Source: Streptomyces sp. NBC_00414
GTDB taxonomy: Bacteria; Actinomycetota; Actinomycetes; Streptomycetales; Streptomycetaceae
NCBI RefSeq assembly: GCF_036038375.1
Contig: NZ_CP107935.1
Location: forward strand, 7,316,001-7,380,000
Reading direction: 5' to 3'
DNA length: 64,000 nucleotides
Made by a program: the position numbers and the translations under genes. The notes under the pieces were generated by a model. The model was not told where the DNA came from, did not search any database, and was given only the letters and a program-made list of their open reading frames with translations. Shown here piece by piece: positions 8,846 through 18,394 of this stretch (the first letter of the stretch is position 1; each line of letters begins with the position of its first letter).

Positions 8846-10030
8846 TCACGACGTCACGAGGTCGCCCGTGTCCACCGGCGTCGAGGACTTCGCCGCCCGT
8901 GCGGCGTCGTCCGCGACCTCGTCGGCGGTCAGTACGTAACCCGTCTCGGCGTCGCTGGTCGAGCGGGCGAAGACGACACCGAAGACCTTGCCGTCGGTGG
9001 TCAGCAGCGGACCGCCCGAGTTGCCGGGGCGGACCGTGGAGCGGATCGAGTAGATCTCGCGGGTGACCACGGCGGAGCCGTAGATGTTCTTGCCCTGGGC
9101 GTTGATCGTGTTCGCCACCGTGGCCGCCTGGAGGTCGAGGCCGCCGTCCTGCGGATAGCCCGCGACCACGGCCGCGTCACCGCGGGCCGCACTCTTGTCG
9201 AAGGACAGCACGGGGGCCTTCAGCCCCGGCACGTCGAGCACGGCCACGTCCTTCTGCGGGTCGAAGAGGACGACCTTCGCCTCGTACGCCCGGCCCGTGC
9301 CGCCCACCCGCACGGTCGGGTCGTCGATGCCCGCCACCACATGCGCGTTGGTCATCACGTGCTCCGAGGCGAACACGAAGCCGCTGCCCTCGCGGCCCTG
9401 GGTGCCGACGGCGCCCTCGACCTTCACCGTGGAGCGCTGCGCGGCCCGGGTGGCGGCCGCGGTGACGCTGTCCCCGGACGGCTTGGCGACCTCGGCCGTC
9501 GGCTCGTTCTCGAAGGGGTTGAAGACCTGCGGGAAACCGGCCTCCGTGAGCGCCGCGGTGGCCCGGGAGAACCAGGCCGGTGTCGTCTCCGGCATCGTGT
9601 CCTGCACCGCGCCGAGCAGCGCGGAGTCCCGGATCGACGAGGTCACGACGGGCGAGGCGGACGAACCGAGGACACTCGCGGCCACCCACGCCACGAGCAG
9701 CACGGAGACCGTGTTGGCCGCGGCACCGCCCACGCCGTCGACCACACGCAGGGAACCCCGGTCCAGCTCGCGGCGCAGCTTCAGCGCCAGCCGCCCCGCC
9801 AGCTCGTGGCCCAGCGCGGCGGGCAGCAGCACCGTGAGCACCGCCGTGACCGTCGCGGCCGTGGTTCCGGGCTCCACCAGGTCCATCACCCAGGGCAGCA
9901 CCCACACGCCGATGACGGCACCGCCCACGAAGCCGGCCAGCGAGACACAGCCCGCGACCAGTCCGCGCCGGTAGCCGGACGCCGCGTAGCCGAGAATGAC
10001 CAGCAACAGCAGGATGTCGAGCAGGTCCAC
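8846..10030 (-). CDS. MarP-like membrane serine protease (CvpA domain + trypsin-like domain)
   Basis: A 394-aa protein with four predicted membrane segments in the first 125 residues (CvpA-type domain) and an extracytoplasmic trypsin-like domain (about 195-390). The catalytic triad is visible: H230 (MTNAHVV), D261 (PQKDVAVLD) and S338 (RPGNSGGPLL). Architecture and length match MarP of mycobacteria, a periplasmic acid-stress protease that processes a cell-wall hydrolase. The divergent neighbour is a peptidoglycan amidase, which fits a cell-wall role, though the partner is an inference. The GTG start at 10030 has GGGAG 4 nt upstream. Confidence 0.92.
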   Translation of the reverse strand: MDLLDILLLLVILGYAASGYRRGLVAGCVSLAGFVGGAVIGVWVLPWVMDLVEPGTTAATVTAVLTVLLPAALGHELAGRLALKLRRELDRGSLRVVDGVGGAAANTVSVLLVAWVAASVLGSSASPVVTSSIRDSALLGAVQDTMPETTPAWFSRATAALTEAGFPQVFNPFENEPTAEVAKPSGDSVTAAATRAAQRSTVKVEGAVGTQGREGSGFVFASEHVMTNAHVVAGIDDPTVRVGGTGRAYEAKVVLFDPQKDVAVLDVPGLKAPVLSFDKSAARGDAAVVAGYPQDGGLDLQAATVANTINAQGKNIYGSAVVTREIYSIRSTVRPGNSGGPLLTTDGKVFGVVFARSTSDAETGYVLTADEVADDAARAAKSSTPVDTGDLVTS

Positions 10031-10218
10031 GGAGCTCCCTTTCTCTTGGGCCCCTTAGTACGCGCCGGGCAGGCCCAGTGATCAGGTACGCGCAGGTGGA
10101 ACCGGCCGGCCGGCACACGTGCGTGGACCTGTAGAAACGTCCCGGACCGGGGCGTTGGTTCCACCGGGTGGCACACCACACATCGCGGACCTCCCCGGTG
10201 TCCCGGAGAGTGGGTCGC

Positions 10219-11037
10219 ATGTGCGCCCACCGGAGCCCGCTCACGGCCCGCATACCCCGCCTGCCGCGCGTCCTGCGGACCCGCACGGCCCGCCCCGCGC
10301 GCGTCGTGCTGGCCTGCGTCCCCGGCCTCGCCGCCGTCGCCGCGCTGGTGCTCTGCGCCGTGGGCGTCGACCGGACGCCGGGCGACGCCGAGCGCGCCGT
10401 CGCGGCCCGGGCCTCGGTCGGGCACCGGGCCCCGAAGCCCCCCATGGTGCCGAGGGAACGCTGGCTGGGCGACGCCGCCTCCACCCAGCCGCCCATCCGG
10501 TACGCCGACCGGGTGTCCGCCGTGTTCGTGCACCACACCGACTCGCCCAACGGCTACGACTGCGCGGACGCGCCCCGCATCATCCAGTACCTCTACACGG
10601 GGCAGGCCGGGGTCCGGCACTGGGACGACATCGGCTACAACTTCCTCGTCGACCGCTGCGGCACCATCTACGAGGGCCGGGCGGGCGGCCCCGAGCGGGC
10701 CGTCGTCGGCGCCCACACCCAGGGCTTCAACGTCGGTACGACGGGCATCGCCGCACTCGGTACGTTCACCGCGGGCGTGCCGGTGCCCAGGGCGATGACC
10801 GACGCCATCGCCGCCGTCGCCGCCTGGAAACTGGGGCTCAAGGGGATCGACCCGCGCGCGCCCGTGCGGCTGGTGTCCACCAACAGCCTGAGCAAGTATC
10901 CGGCGGGCAGCCGGGGCACTTTCACGGCCGTCTCCGGTCATACCGATGGGTACTGGACCGCGTGCCCGGGTGCCGCGCTCATGGCCCGGCTGCCCGGGAT
11001 CAGGCAGCAGGCGGCCCGGCTGCAGGGCCGTCGTTGA
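10219..11037 (+). CDS. peptidoglycan recognition protein / N-acetylmuramoyl-L-alanine amidase
   Basis: A 272-aa exported amidase of the PGRP (amidase_2) fold. One hydrophobic segment (VVLACVPGLAAVAALVLCAV) near residues 26-45 anchors or exports it. Zinc ligands of the family are visible: the first His in VFVHHTD, and His and Cys in SGHTDGYWTACPG; the catalytic-site Tyr lies in IGYNFLVD. It cleaves the lactyl-amide bond between MurNAc and the stem peptide. ATG 10219 is preferred because GGAGAG lies 8 nt upstream; an in-frame GTG at 10168 is possible. It is divergent from the MarP-like protease. Confidence 0.88.
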   Translation: MCAHRSPLTARIPRLPRVLRTRTARPARVVLACVPGLAAVAALVLCAVGVDRTPGDAERAVAARASVGHRAPKPPMVPRERWLGDAASTQPPIRYADRVSAVFVHHTDSPNGYDCADAPRIIQYLYTGQAGVRHWDDIGYNFLVDRCGTIYEGRAGGPERAVVGAHTQGFNVGTTGIAALGTFTAGVPVPRAMTDAIAAVAAWKLGLKGIDPRAPVRLVSTNSLSKYPAGSRGTFTAVSGHTDGYWTACPGAALMARLPGIRQQAARLQGRR

Positions 11038-11415
11038 GCGTTTCGCCGAGCGCGTGCCGTGCCGTGCAGGGGGCCGCCGGGTGTTGTCGGTCGTACGCGC
11101 GTCCGTCGTGGCTCACAGGTGTGGCACAGCGGGGGCACGGACCGTCCCGAGCCGCGGCTTCCGGTGTCGGGGCACGCGCTGACCGGAGGCGGGGACCATG
11201 AGCAGTCGCACGCGTACGAGCAGCACGAGCAGCGGCACCGGCGTACGTCCCGGTGGGCGCGGGCCGGGCGCAGCCCCTGGACCGTCGCCTGTGGGGTGGC
11301 CGCCGTCGTGGTGGGACCCTCCGCCGCCACGGCGTCCGCACTCGACCGGGCCAACGCGGCGCCCCCGCACAGCGTCCCGAGGGCCGGCTCGCAGCCGGCC
11401 GGCACCTCGCCGGTG
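11038..11415 (+). pseudogene. spacer with a possible broken small secreted-protein ORF
   Basis: No intact recognised gene. On the plus strand a frame ending at 11466 encodes RSPWTVACGVAAVVVGPS followed by ATASALDRANA, which reads like a signal peptide with a cleavage site. The nearby ATG at 11198 (MSSRTRTSS) is in a different frame, so one frameshift would be needed to join them. The frame also runs 50 bp into the 3' end of the convergent DUF4240 gene. It may be a decayed lipoprotein or exported peptide, or chance. Low confidence. Confidence 0.25.
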
Positions 11416-11934
11416 TCAGTCCGCGAACCGGTCCCAGAGCCGCGGCAGCCGCTCCTCCAGGAGTGAGCGGTTCTCCAGGTCGAGCGGGGTGCCCAGCGGC
11501 TCGGGAGGCGCCGCCGGGATGCCCAGGTCGGGCGCGACCGCACCGGTGAGCTGCTCGTACGCCTCGTCCGCCGCGTAACCCAGCTCCTCGGCGTCCCCGT
11601 CGACCTCGTCGTCGAAGTCCCGCAGGAGGTCGGCCAGTTTGTCCGGATCGTGCACGGCGCCCTCGTACGTCTCCCGGCCCTGGCCGATCAGCCAGCAGCG
11701 GAAGAAGTCGAAGGCGTCGTCGCTGGCCCCGTCGAGCAGGATCCAGGCGGCGCCCCACAGATCCCAGGTGTAGGCGCGGTTGTAGCGGGCCTCGAAGTGG
11801 CGGGCGAAGTCGAGGACCATCTCGGGGTCCAGCCGGAGCAGCCGCTCGACGAGCAGGTCGGCCTGCTCCTCGGGGTCGCCCTCGGCGGCCTCGCGGCTCG
11901 CGTCCACCAGCTCCCAGAACTCCGTCTCGTCCAT
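11416..11934 (-). CDS. DUF4240 domain-containing protein
   Basis: An acidic 172-aa cytoplasmic protein. The N-terminal MDETEFWELVDASREAA and the FDFFRCWLIGQGRETYEGAV segment are the DUF4240 hallmarks. Function is unknown; members are scattered in actinobacteria and are sometimes linked to toxin-immunity-like contexts, which is not seen here. A GTG immediately before the ATG could also serve as start (11937). No Shine-Dalgarno sequence is visible. It is divergent from the SDR gene. Confidence 0.85.
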   Translation of the reverse strand: MDETEFWELVDASREAAEGDPEEQADLLVERLLRLDPEMVLDFARHFEARYNRAYTWDLWGAAWILLDGASDDAFDFFRCWLIGQGRETYEGAVHDPDKLADLLRDFDDEVDGDAEELGYAADEAYEQLTGAVAPDLGIPAAPPEPLGTPLDLENRSLLEERLPRLWDRFAD

Positions 11935-12056
11935 CACGGGACAAGCATCGGGCCTGGACCCGGCCCGCGCACCCGGGGACAGGCGGATCGTTATGCGCGC
12001 ACATGCCGCCGGAAAATCCGACAGCAGGTGTCGGCATTCGGCGGGATGCTCGGTCC

Positions 12057-13034
12057 ATGGAGAGAGCAGAGCAGGCAGGACAGAGGAACGCGGGGCCGCT
12101 CGACGGGAGGATCGCCCTGGTCGCGGGTGCCACGCGCGGTGCCGGCCGGGCCATGGCTGTCGAGCTGGGACGCGCGGGAGCCACGGTGTACGTGACGGGA
12201 CGCACGACCCGCGGGCACGTCAGTGAGGTCGGCCGGACCACCGAGACGATCGAGGGGACGGCCGAACTGGTCGACGAGGCCGCGGGCGCCGCCGGTGTCG
12301 CGGGCCGCGGGATCGCCGTACCCACGGACCACCTCGAACCGGAGCAGGTGCGCGCGCTCGTGGCGCGCATCGACCGGGAGCAGGGCCGCCTCGACATCCT
12401 CGTGAACGACATCTGGGGCGGGGACGTCCACCTCGACTTCACGGCGGAGAAGCAGCCCGACATGTGGGAGATGGATCTCGGCAAGGGGCTGCGGATCATG
12501 CGGCTCGGCATCGAGTCGCACCTCGTGACCAGCCACTGCGCGCTGCCGCTCCTCGTCCGCAACCCCGGCGGACTGTTCGTCGAGGTCACCGACGGCACCG
12601 AGGAGTACAACCGGCGCTACCGCAAGCCGCTGTTCTACGACCTCGCCAAGACTGCCCCGATCCGGATGGCATACGGACTCGGGGAGGAACTCAAGGAGTA
12701 CGGCTGTACGGCGGTCTGCGTCACCCCCGGCTGGCTGCGCTCCGAGGCGATGCTCGACACCGCCTTCAAGGTCACCGAGGAGAACTGGCGGGACGCCTGC
12801 GAGCACGTCCCGCACTTCGCGATCTCCGAGACGCCCACGTACGTCGGCCGGGCCCTGGTCGCCCTCGCCGCCGACCCGGACGTGGCCCGCTGGAACGGGC
12901 GGTCGCTGTCCAGCGGCGGCCTCGCCCAGGAGTACGGCTTCACGGACGTCGACGGCTCGGCCCCCGACGCGTGGCGCTATCTGCTGGAGGTGGAGTCGCA
13001 GGGCAAGCCGGCGGACGTGACGGGCTACCGCTAG
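12057..13034 (+). CDS. SDR-family oxidoreductase
   Basis: A 325-aa short-chain dehydrogenase/reductase. The cofactor motif is VAGATRGAGRAMA (TGxxxGxG type) near the N-terminus, NDIWGGD replaces the usual NNAG, and the catalytic Tyr-x-x-x-Lys is seen as YDLAKTA. The longer C-terminus (about 60 residues beyond the Rossmann core) is typical of this actinobacterial subgroup. The substrate is unknown. The start is uncertain: ATG 12057 is preferred, and ATG 12003 is an in-frame alternative. It ends 6 bp from the convergent WYL regulator. Confidence 0.88.
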   Translation: MERAEQAGQRNAGPLDGRIALVAGATRGAGRAMAVELGRAGATVYVTGRTTRGHVSEVGRTTETIEGTAELVDEAAGAAGVAGRGIAVPTDHLEPEQVRALVARIDREQGRLDILVNDIWGGDVHLDFTAEKQPDMWEMDLGKGLRIMRLGIESHLVTSHCALPLLVRNPGGLFVEVTDGTEEYNRRYRKPLFYDLAKTAPIRMAYGLGEELKEYGCTAVCVTPGWLRSEAMLDTAFKVTEENWRDACEHVPHFAISETPTYVGRALVALAADPDVARWNGRSLSSGGLAQEYGFTDVDGSAPDAWRYLLEVESQGKPADVTGYR

Positions 13035-13040
13035 CCCCCG

Positions 13041-14054
13041 TCAGCCCGGGTCGCGGTAGTACGCCGCGATCCGGGCCGCCGCCTCGGAGAAACGTTTCCT
13101 TAGTTCGGCCGGCTCCAGTACCTCCGCCTCCGGGCCGAGGGAGAGGAACTGCGAGTACGCGACGTCGTACGACTCGACCGGCAGCGTGAGCGTCACCCGG
13201 CCCTCGGCGTCGGGCGGGCCCGCCTCGGACAGGGCCTCCTGGGCCGAGAGCGGGTCGACGGTGTGTTCAAGCCGCCGCGCGCCCGCCTCGGTGAGGCGCA
13301 CCACGATCGTGGCCCGCAGGATCGAGCGGGCGAACCGCTCGGCCTGGTCCGCCCAGAAGCCGGGCAGGTCGAAGGTCTCGTCGCGCTCGAATCGCTCACT
13401 GCCCGCCTCGGCCGAGGTGAACCGGTCGACGCGGTAGACCCGGAAGGGCCCCGGCCCCGGCCCCTGCTCCGGTTCAGGTCCGGTCACCCGGGCGCACACG
13501 TACCAGACGCCCGCCTTGAGGACGAGCCCGTACGGCTGCAGTTCGCGCTTCACCTCGGCCTCGTCACGCCGGTAGCGCGCGGTGATCCGGCGGTCGTCCC
13601 AGACCGCCTCCGCGATCACGGGCAGCAGCTCGGGGGTCCTCGGCTCGGCGAACCACGCGGGGGCGTCCAGGTGGAAGCGCTGGGCCGCGGTGCGGGAGGC
13701 GTCCTTGAGGGAGGGCAGCAGGGCGGCGGACACCTTCAGACGGGCGGCGGAGGAGGCGTCCTCCAGGCCCATCTCGCGCAGTGCGCCCGGCACGCCGGAG
13801 AGGAACAGTGCCTCGGCCTCGCTGCGGGCGAGTCCCGTCAGACGCGTACGGTAGCCGCCGACCAGCCGGTAACCGCCGGTACGGCCCCGGTCCGCGTACA
13901 CCGGGACGCCCGCCTCGGACAGCGCTTGCGCGTCCCGCGTGATCGTCCGCTCGGACACCTCCAGCTCGCGCGCCAGCTCACCGGCGGTCATGGAGGGCCG
14001 GGACTGCAGGAGCAGCACCATCTTGATGAGCCGGGCAGCGCGCATGCGCACCAT
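13041..14054 (-). CDS. WYL-domain transcriptional regulator (HTH_11 + WYL)
   Basis: A 337-aa YafY-type regulator. The N-terminal winged HTH contains MTAGELARELEVSERTITRD (about 22-41). The middle WYL domain includes GLVLKAGVWYVCAR, and a WCX-type C-terminal extension follows. WYL domains bind nucleic acid or nucleotide ligands, and this family often represses a neighbouring gene. The convergent SDR gene lies only 6 bp away but is not obviously a target. ATG 14054 has GGAG 11 nt upstream; ATG 14045 is an in-frame alternative. Its 5' spacer (14055-14275) holds an inverted family-1 repeat near 14130. Confidence 0.9.
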   Translation of the reverse strand: MVRMRAARLIKMVLLLQSRPSMTAGELARELEVSERTITRDAQALSEAGVPVYADRGRTGGYRLVGGYRTRLTGLARSEAEALFLSGVPGALREMGLEDASSAARLKVSAALLPSLKDASRTAAQRFHLDAPAWFAEPRTPELLPVIAEAVWDDRRITARYRRDEAEVKRELQPYGLVLKAGVWYVCARVTGPEPEQGPGPGPFRVYRVDRFTSAEAGSERFERDETFDLPGFWADQAERFARSILRATIVVRLTEAGARRLEHTVDPLSAQEALSEAGPPDAEGRVTLTLPVESYDVAYSQFLSLGPEAEVLEPAELRKRFSEAAARIAAYYRDPG

Positions 14055-14275
14055 GATGCCGGTGGCTCCGCCGGTCTGGCAGGCGGGGTGGGGGTGCGTG
14101 ATGCGACTGCGCCGTTGCTGTGACCGTTCGCGCAGTTCCCCGCGCCCCTGGATCGGCCGGGGCCGGGGCGGGTGGGCGGGTGCGGCGCAAGCAACCACAG
14201 GCGACCCGCACCCTACGACCTGCAACCCCCACCCTCCCGCAGGCTGCATACCGGCCGCGGGAGGGTGGAGAGGTA

Positions 14276-16981
14276 TTACAGGCCGTACTTCGCGCGGGCT
14301 TCCTTCACCGCGGATGCGGGCACCTCGCCGCGCCGAGCGAGCTGCGCGAGCGCGGCCACGACGATCGACTGCGCGTCGACACCGAAGTGACGACGGGCCG
14401 CCGCACGCGTGTCGGAAAGCCCGAACCCGTCCGCACCGAGCGACGAGTAGTCCTGCTCGACCCACTGCGCGATCTGGTCCGGCACCTGCCGCATGTAGTC
14501 GGACACCGCGAGCACCGGCCCCTCGGCCCCCTGCAGCGCCTGCCGCAGGTACGGCACCCGGTCCTCGCCGCGCAGCAGCGCCGCGTCGGCCTCCAGCGCG
14601 TCCCGCCGCAGCTCCGTCCAGGACGTGGCGGACCAGACGTCCGCGGCCACGCCCCACTCCTCGGCGAGCAGCTTCTGCGCCTCCAGGACCCAGTGGATCG
14701 CCGTGCCGGAGCCCAGCAGCTGGATGCGCGCCGCGTTGGCGGCGTTGACCTGGACGCCCGCCGACTCCGCCGTGTTGAAGCGGTAGAGGCCCTTGACGAT
14801 GCCCTCGTCGATACCGCCGACCGCCGGCTTCGCGGGCTGCGGGATCGGCTCGTTGTAGACGGTCAGGTAGTAGAAGACGTTCTGGTCCTCGCCCGGGGCC
14901 GCCTCGCCGTACATCCGGCGCAGACCGTCCTTGACGATCGTGGCGACCTCGTACGCGAACGCAGGGTCGTACGACAGCGCGGCCGGGTTCGTCGCCGCGA
15001 TGACCGGCGAGTGCCCGTCGGCGTGCTGCAGGCCCTCGCCCGTCAGCGTCGTACGGCCGGCCGTGGCGCCGACGAGGAAGCCGCGGCCCAACTGGTCGCC
15101 GAGCTGCCACATCTGGTCGGCCGTGCGCTGCCAGCCGAACATCGAGTAGAAGATGTAGAACGGGATCATCGTCTCGCCGTGCGTGCTGTACGCGGTGGAC
15201 GCGGCGATGAAGTCCGCCATGGAGCCGGCCTCGGTGATCCCCTCGTTGAGGATCTGGCCGTCCTTGGCCTCCTTGTAATACATCAGCTGGTCACGGTCGA
15301 CCGGCTCGTACGTCTGGCCCTTGGGGGAGTAGATCCCGAGCGACGGGAAGAGGCTCTCCATGCCGAAGGTGCGCGCCTCGTCGGGGACGATCGGCACCCA
15401 GCGCTTACCGGACGTCTTGTCGCGGACCAGGTCCTTGACCAGGCGTACGAAGGCCATGGTCGTCGCGACGTTCTGCGAGCCGGAGCCCTTGTCGAAGGCC
15501 GCGAACGCCTTGTCGGCGGGGGCGGGGAGGGGCGGCAGCGGCTGCGTACGGCGGGCCGGGGCCGGGCCGCCGAGGGCCGCGCGGCGCTCCTGGAGGTAGC
15601 GCACCTCCGGGGAGTCGGCGCCCGGGTGGCCGTAGGGGACCACGCCGTCGACGAAGTCACTGTCCTTGATGGGCAGCTCCAGCAGGTCACGCATCTGCTT
15701 GAACTCGTCCGTCGACAGCTTCTTCATCTGGTGGTTGGCGTTCTTCGACGCGAAGCCCTCGCCGAGGGTGTGCCCCTTGACCGTCTGGGCCAGGATGACC
15801 GTCGGAGCGCCCTTGTGCTCGACGGCGGCCTTGTAGGCGGCGTACACCTTGCGCGCCTCGTGGCCACCGCGGGAGAGGTGGAAACACTCAAGGATCTTGT
15901 CGTCGCTGAGCAGCTTCGCCAGCTCGACGAGCGCCGGGTCCCCGCCGAAGAAGTCCTGGCGGATGTAGGCGGCGTCACGCGTCTGGTACGTCTGCACCTG
16001 CGCGTCCGGGACCTGACGGAGGCGGCGGACGAGGGCGCCGGTGGTGTCGAGCCGGAACAGCTCGTCCCAGGCGTTGCCCCACAGCGACTTGACGACGTTC
16101 CAGCCGGCGCCGCGGAACTGGGCCTCCAGCTCCTGCACGATCTTGAAGTTCGCGCGGACCGGACCGTCGAGGCGCTGCAGGTTGCAGTTGATGACGAAGG
16201 TCAGGTTGTCCAGACCCTCGCGGGAGGCGAGTGCGAGTGCCGCCGTCGACTCGGGCTCGTCCATCTCGCCGTCACCGAGGAACGCCCACACGTGGGACGC
16301 CGAGACGTCCTTGATGCCGCGGTTGGTGAGATAGCGGTTGAAGCGCGCCTGGTAGATCGCCGAGAGCGGGCCGAGGCCCATCGACACCGTCGGGAACTCC
16401 CACAGCCAGGGCAGGCGCCGCGGGTGCGGGTACGACGGGAGGCCGTTGCCGCCCGCCTCCTGGCGGAAGTTGTCGAGGTGCGCCTCGGTGAGGCGGCCGT
16501 CGAGGAAGGCGCGGGCGTAGATGCCGGGGGAGGCGTGGCCCTGGATGTAGAGCTGGTCGCCGGACCCGTCGGCCTCCTTGCCCTTGAAGAAGTGGTTGAA
16601 GCCCGTCTCGTAGAGCCAGGCCGCGGAGGCGAAGGTGGCGATGTGGCCGCCGACGCCGTGTTTCGCGCCGCGGGTCACCATCGCGGCCGCGTTCCAGCGG
16701 TTCCACGCGGTGATCCTGCGCTCCATCTCCTCGTCGCCGTCCACGGTGGGCTCGGCGGCGGTCGGGATGGTGTTGACGTAGTCGGTCTCAAGCAGCTTGG
16801 GCAGCGCGAGTCCGTTGCCCTCGGCGCGCTCCAGCGTGCGGCGCATCAGATACGCGGCACGGTGCGGCCCGGCCGCCTTGGTGACGGCGTCGAGCGAGGC
16901 CTGCCATTCGGCGGTCTCCTCGGGGTCGCGGTCCGGGAGCTGGTCGAGCTCGCTCGGCTGGATAGCGGTGGGGTCGGTCAT
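14276..16981 (-). CDS. aceE: pyruvate dehydrogenase E1 component, homodimeric type
   Basis: A 901-aa thiamine-diphosphate enzyme that decarboxylates pyruvate and acetylates the lipoyl arm of the E2. The ThDP motif is present as GDGEMDEP followed by [18 protein letters not shown], and the length is typical of single-chain AceE. The start is ATG 16981, with GGAAGG 7 nt upstream; the longer frame is not needed. The E2 and E3 genes lie about 1.4 kb upstream on the same strand, separated by a GntR regulator gene, so the actinobacterial mixed complex AceE-E2-Lpd is largely encoded here. The 298-bp leader holds a 19-bp near-palindrome that may bind the regulator. Confidence 0.96.
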   Translation of the reverse strand: MTDPTAIQPSELDQLPDRDPEETAEWQASLDAVTKAAGPHRAAYLMRRTLERAEGNGLALPKLLETDYVNTIPTAAEPTVDGDEEMERRITAWNRWNAAAMVTRGAKHGVGGHIATFASAAWLYETGFNHFFKGKEADGSGDQLYIQGHASPGIYARAFLDGRLTEAHLDNFRQEAGGNGLPSYPHPRRLPWLWEFPTVSMGLGPLSAIYQARFNRYLTNRGIKDVSASHVWAFLGDGEMDEPESTAALALASREGLDNLTFVINCNLQRLDGPVRANFKIVQELEAQFRGAGWNVVKSLWGNAWDELFRLDTTGALVRRLRQVPDAQVQTYQTRDAAYIRQDFFGGDPALVELAKLLSDDKILECFHLSRGGHEARKVYAAYKAAVEHKGAPTVILAQTVKGHTLGEGFASKNANHQMKKLSTDEFKQMRDLLELPIKDSDFVDGVVPYGHPGADSPEVRYLQERRAALGGPAPARRTQPLPPLPAPADKAFAAFDKGSGSQNVATTMAFVRLVKDLVRDKTSGKRWVPIVPDEARTFGMESLFPSLGIYSPKGQTYEPVDRDQLMYYKEAKDGQILNEGITEAGSMADFIAASTAYSTHGETMIPFYIFYSMFGWQRTADQMWQLGDQLGRGFLVGATAGRTTLTGEGLQHADGHSPVIAATNPAALSYDPAFAYEVATIVKDGLRRMYGEAAPGEDQNVFYYLTVYNEPIPQPAKPAVGGIDEGIVKGLYRFNTAESAGVQVNAANAARIQLLGSGTAIHWVLEAQKLLAEEWGVAADVWSATSWTELRRDALEADAALLRGEDRVPYLRQALQGAEGPVLAVSDYMRQVPDQIAQWVEQDYSSLGADGFGLSDTRAAARRHFGVDAQSIVVAALAQLARRGEVPASAVKEARAKYGL

Positions 16982-17094
16982 TGCGCCGCCTTCCGGATGC
17001 GGAGGGGGTTCCCTCGTCGGCAAGGGGTGTGTCGGGAGGTGCCCTTGGTCTTTGGCAGGACAGGGCGGCGGGCTCTGGTGGGAGCCCGCCGATG

Positions 17095-17124
17095 ACTGTA
17101 ACTCGTTGATCGATGATCGATCAA
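17095..17124 (-). promoter_or_regulatory. aceE promoter with overlapping near-palindromic operator
   Basis: TTGATCGAT and ATCGATCAA face each other around one central base at 17106-17124. On the minus strand a TTGATC at the palindrome edge and TACAGT (17100-17095) are 18 nt apart, so the dyad would overlap a -35/-10 pair for aceE. The adjacent GntR gene is the natural candidate regulator. The dyad is seen directly; operator function is inference. Confidence 0.45.
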
Positions 17125-17278
17125 AGGGTTGAAGGGCAAAACCTCTTGATCACGAGAAAGTAGGCACGCGGTGCCTTGACCATGGGCACGGGGTGCCTTG
17201 TTTTCGCAGGTGGGGCGGGCTGTCGGTACTCCGACGGGGTACTTATGAGCGGGGTCGCGCTCCGCTGGTTCGATGCAC

Positions 17279-17920
17279 CTAGGAAACGGGCTCGCTGCCC
17301 GTCCTGGGGGCACACCCCAGTACGTGTGCCTTCACCAGTTCCGCGATCAGCGGGTCCCGGCGCCGGAACGCCTCCACGAGGGCCTCGTGCTCCTCCGCGT
17401 ACGACTGCTGGACCGTGCCCAGCCAGCGGATCGACAGGGCCGTGAAGACCTCGATGCCCAGGCCCTCCCAGGTGTGCAGCAGCACGGAGTTGCCCGCGGC
17501 CCGTACGAGCTCGCGGTGGAAGCCCACCGTGTGACGGACCTGGCCCGTGCCGTCGGCCCTGCGGTCGGCCTCGTACAGGGCGGACACGTGCGGCTCCAGG
17601 GCCGAGCAGTCGGCCGACAGACGCTCGGCGGCCAGCTCGGCCGCGATGGCCTCCAGACCGGCCCTGACGGGGTAGCTCTCCTCCAGGTCGGCCGCGGTCA
17701 GGTTCCGTACGCGAACGCCCTTGTTGGGGGCCGACTCGATCAGCCGCAGCGACTCCAGCTCCCGCAGGGCCTCCCGTACGGGCGTCTGGCTGACCTCCAG
17801 CTCGGTGGCGATCCGCCGCTCCACGATCCGCTCGCCCGGCTTCCAGCGGCCGCTGACGATCCCCTCCACGATGTGCTCGCGGATCTGCTCGCGGAGCGAG
17901 TGGACGACGGGCGCGGTCAT
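17279..17920 (-). CDS. GntR-family (FadR/VanR subfamily) transcriptional regulator
   Basis: A 213-aa regulator. The N-terminal winged HTH carries ERRIATELEVSQTPVREALRE, and the all-helical FCD domain follows, with the metal-binding-type histidines and FHRELVRAAGN. FCD regulators of this size usually sense organic acids and control nearby metabolic genes; PdhR of E. coli belongs to this class and controls pdh. It is located between E2 and aceE, so pyruvate-complex control is the obvious hypothesis. ATG 17920 has AGGAG 5 nt upstream. The upstream ATTGTCTAAAGGTCAAAA stretch (about 17934-17952) could be an autoregulatory site. Confidence 0.9.
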   Translation of the reverse strand: MTAPVVHSLREQIREHIVEGIVSGRWKPGERIVERRIATELEVSQTPVREALRELESLRLIESAPNKGVRVRNLTAADLEESYPVRAGLEAIAAELAAERLSADCSALEPHVSALYEADRRADGTGQVRHTVGFHRELVRAAGNSVLLHTWEGLGIEVFTALSIRWLGTVQQSYAEEHEALVEAFRRRDPLIAELVKAHVLGCAPRTGSEPVS

Positions 17921-18332
17921 GGGGGCTCCTTCGTTTTGACCTTTAGACAATAAGGCCGTGTGCCTGTGGGGGAGGGGTGCGCGGGGTGCTTTGACGCAGG
18001 TGAGATGAGCCACGGCGCTCCGCTGGGGTCGGCCGGGCGGGGGTGTTCGCGCAGTTCCCCGCGCCCCTGGAGAGCGGGACGGGGCCGTCCCGGCGGGCCG
18101 CGCGATTCCCGCGCCCCTGAAGAGCGGGCCGAGTCTCAGCTCGCTCCTTTGCCAGGTGTGGCTGGGCGGGGTGGGCCGCGCAGTTCCCCGCGCCCCTCGG
18201 AAGCGGGGCTGCGCCCCGGCTTCCGTCTTTGGGGGCGCGGGGAACCGCGCGAACGGTCCCACCGGCCCACGCCCACCCCGCACACCGCCGAGCCACAGCC
18301 CCGCCCTCCCTCCAGGGGCGCTGCCAACGCGA
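17921..18332. repeat. gene-free spacer with four family-1 repeats
   Basis: No ORF is convincing in this spacer between E2 and the GntR gene. Inverted copies lie at about 18046-18069, 18096-18119 (degenerate) and 18176-18198, and a direct copy at about 18233-18256. The last two face each other and can pair. The promoter of the GntR gene must lie near its right-hand start side, at 17921-17960. Confidence 0.7.
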
Positions 18333-18368
18333 AGGTGCCCCTGTCCGGCGAGCCGGACAGGGGCACCT
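18333..18368. terminator. strong hairpin after the E2 gene
   Basis: A perfect 17-bp stem, AGGTGCCCCTGTCCGGC paired with its complement at 18352-18368, with only a few loop bases. It lies 27 bp downstream of the E2 stop and is the probable terminator of the minus-strand lpdA-E2 transcript. Confidence 0.8.
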
Positions 18369-18394
18369 CGTTGTGCACTACGGGGGCGCGGAGC

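Noticed and set aside
14120-17095. 991-codon open frame antisense to aceE
   Set aside because: It mirrors a fully conserved aceE on the minus strand; its composition is typical of shadow frames.
17121-17315. 64-codon minus-strand frame in the aceE leader
   Set aside because: No ribosome site and no recognised similarity; it overlaps the end of the GntR gene and the control region.
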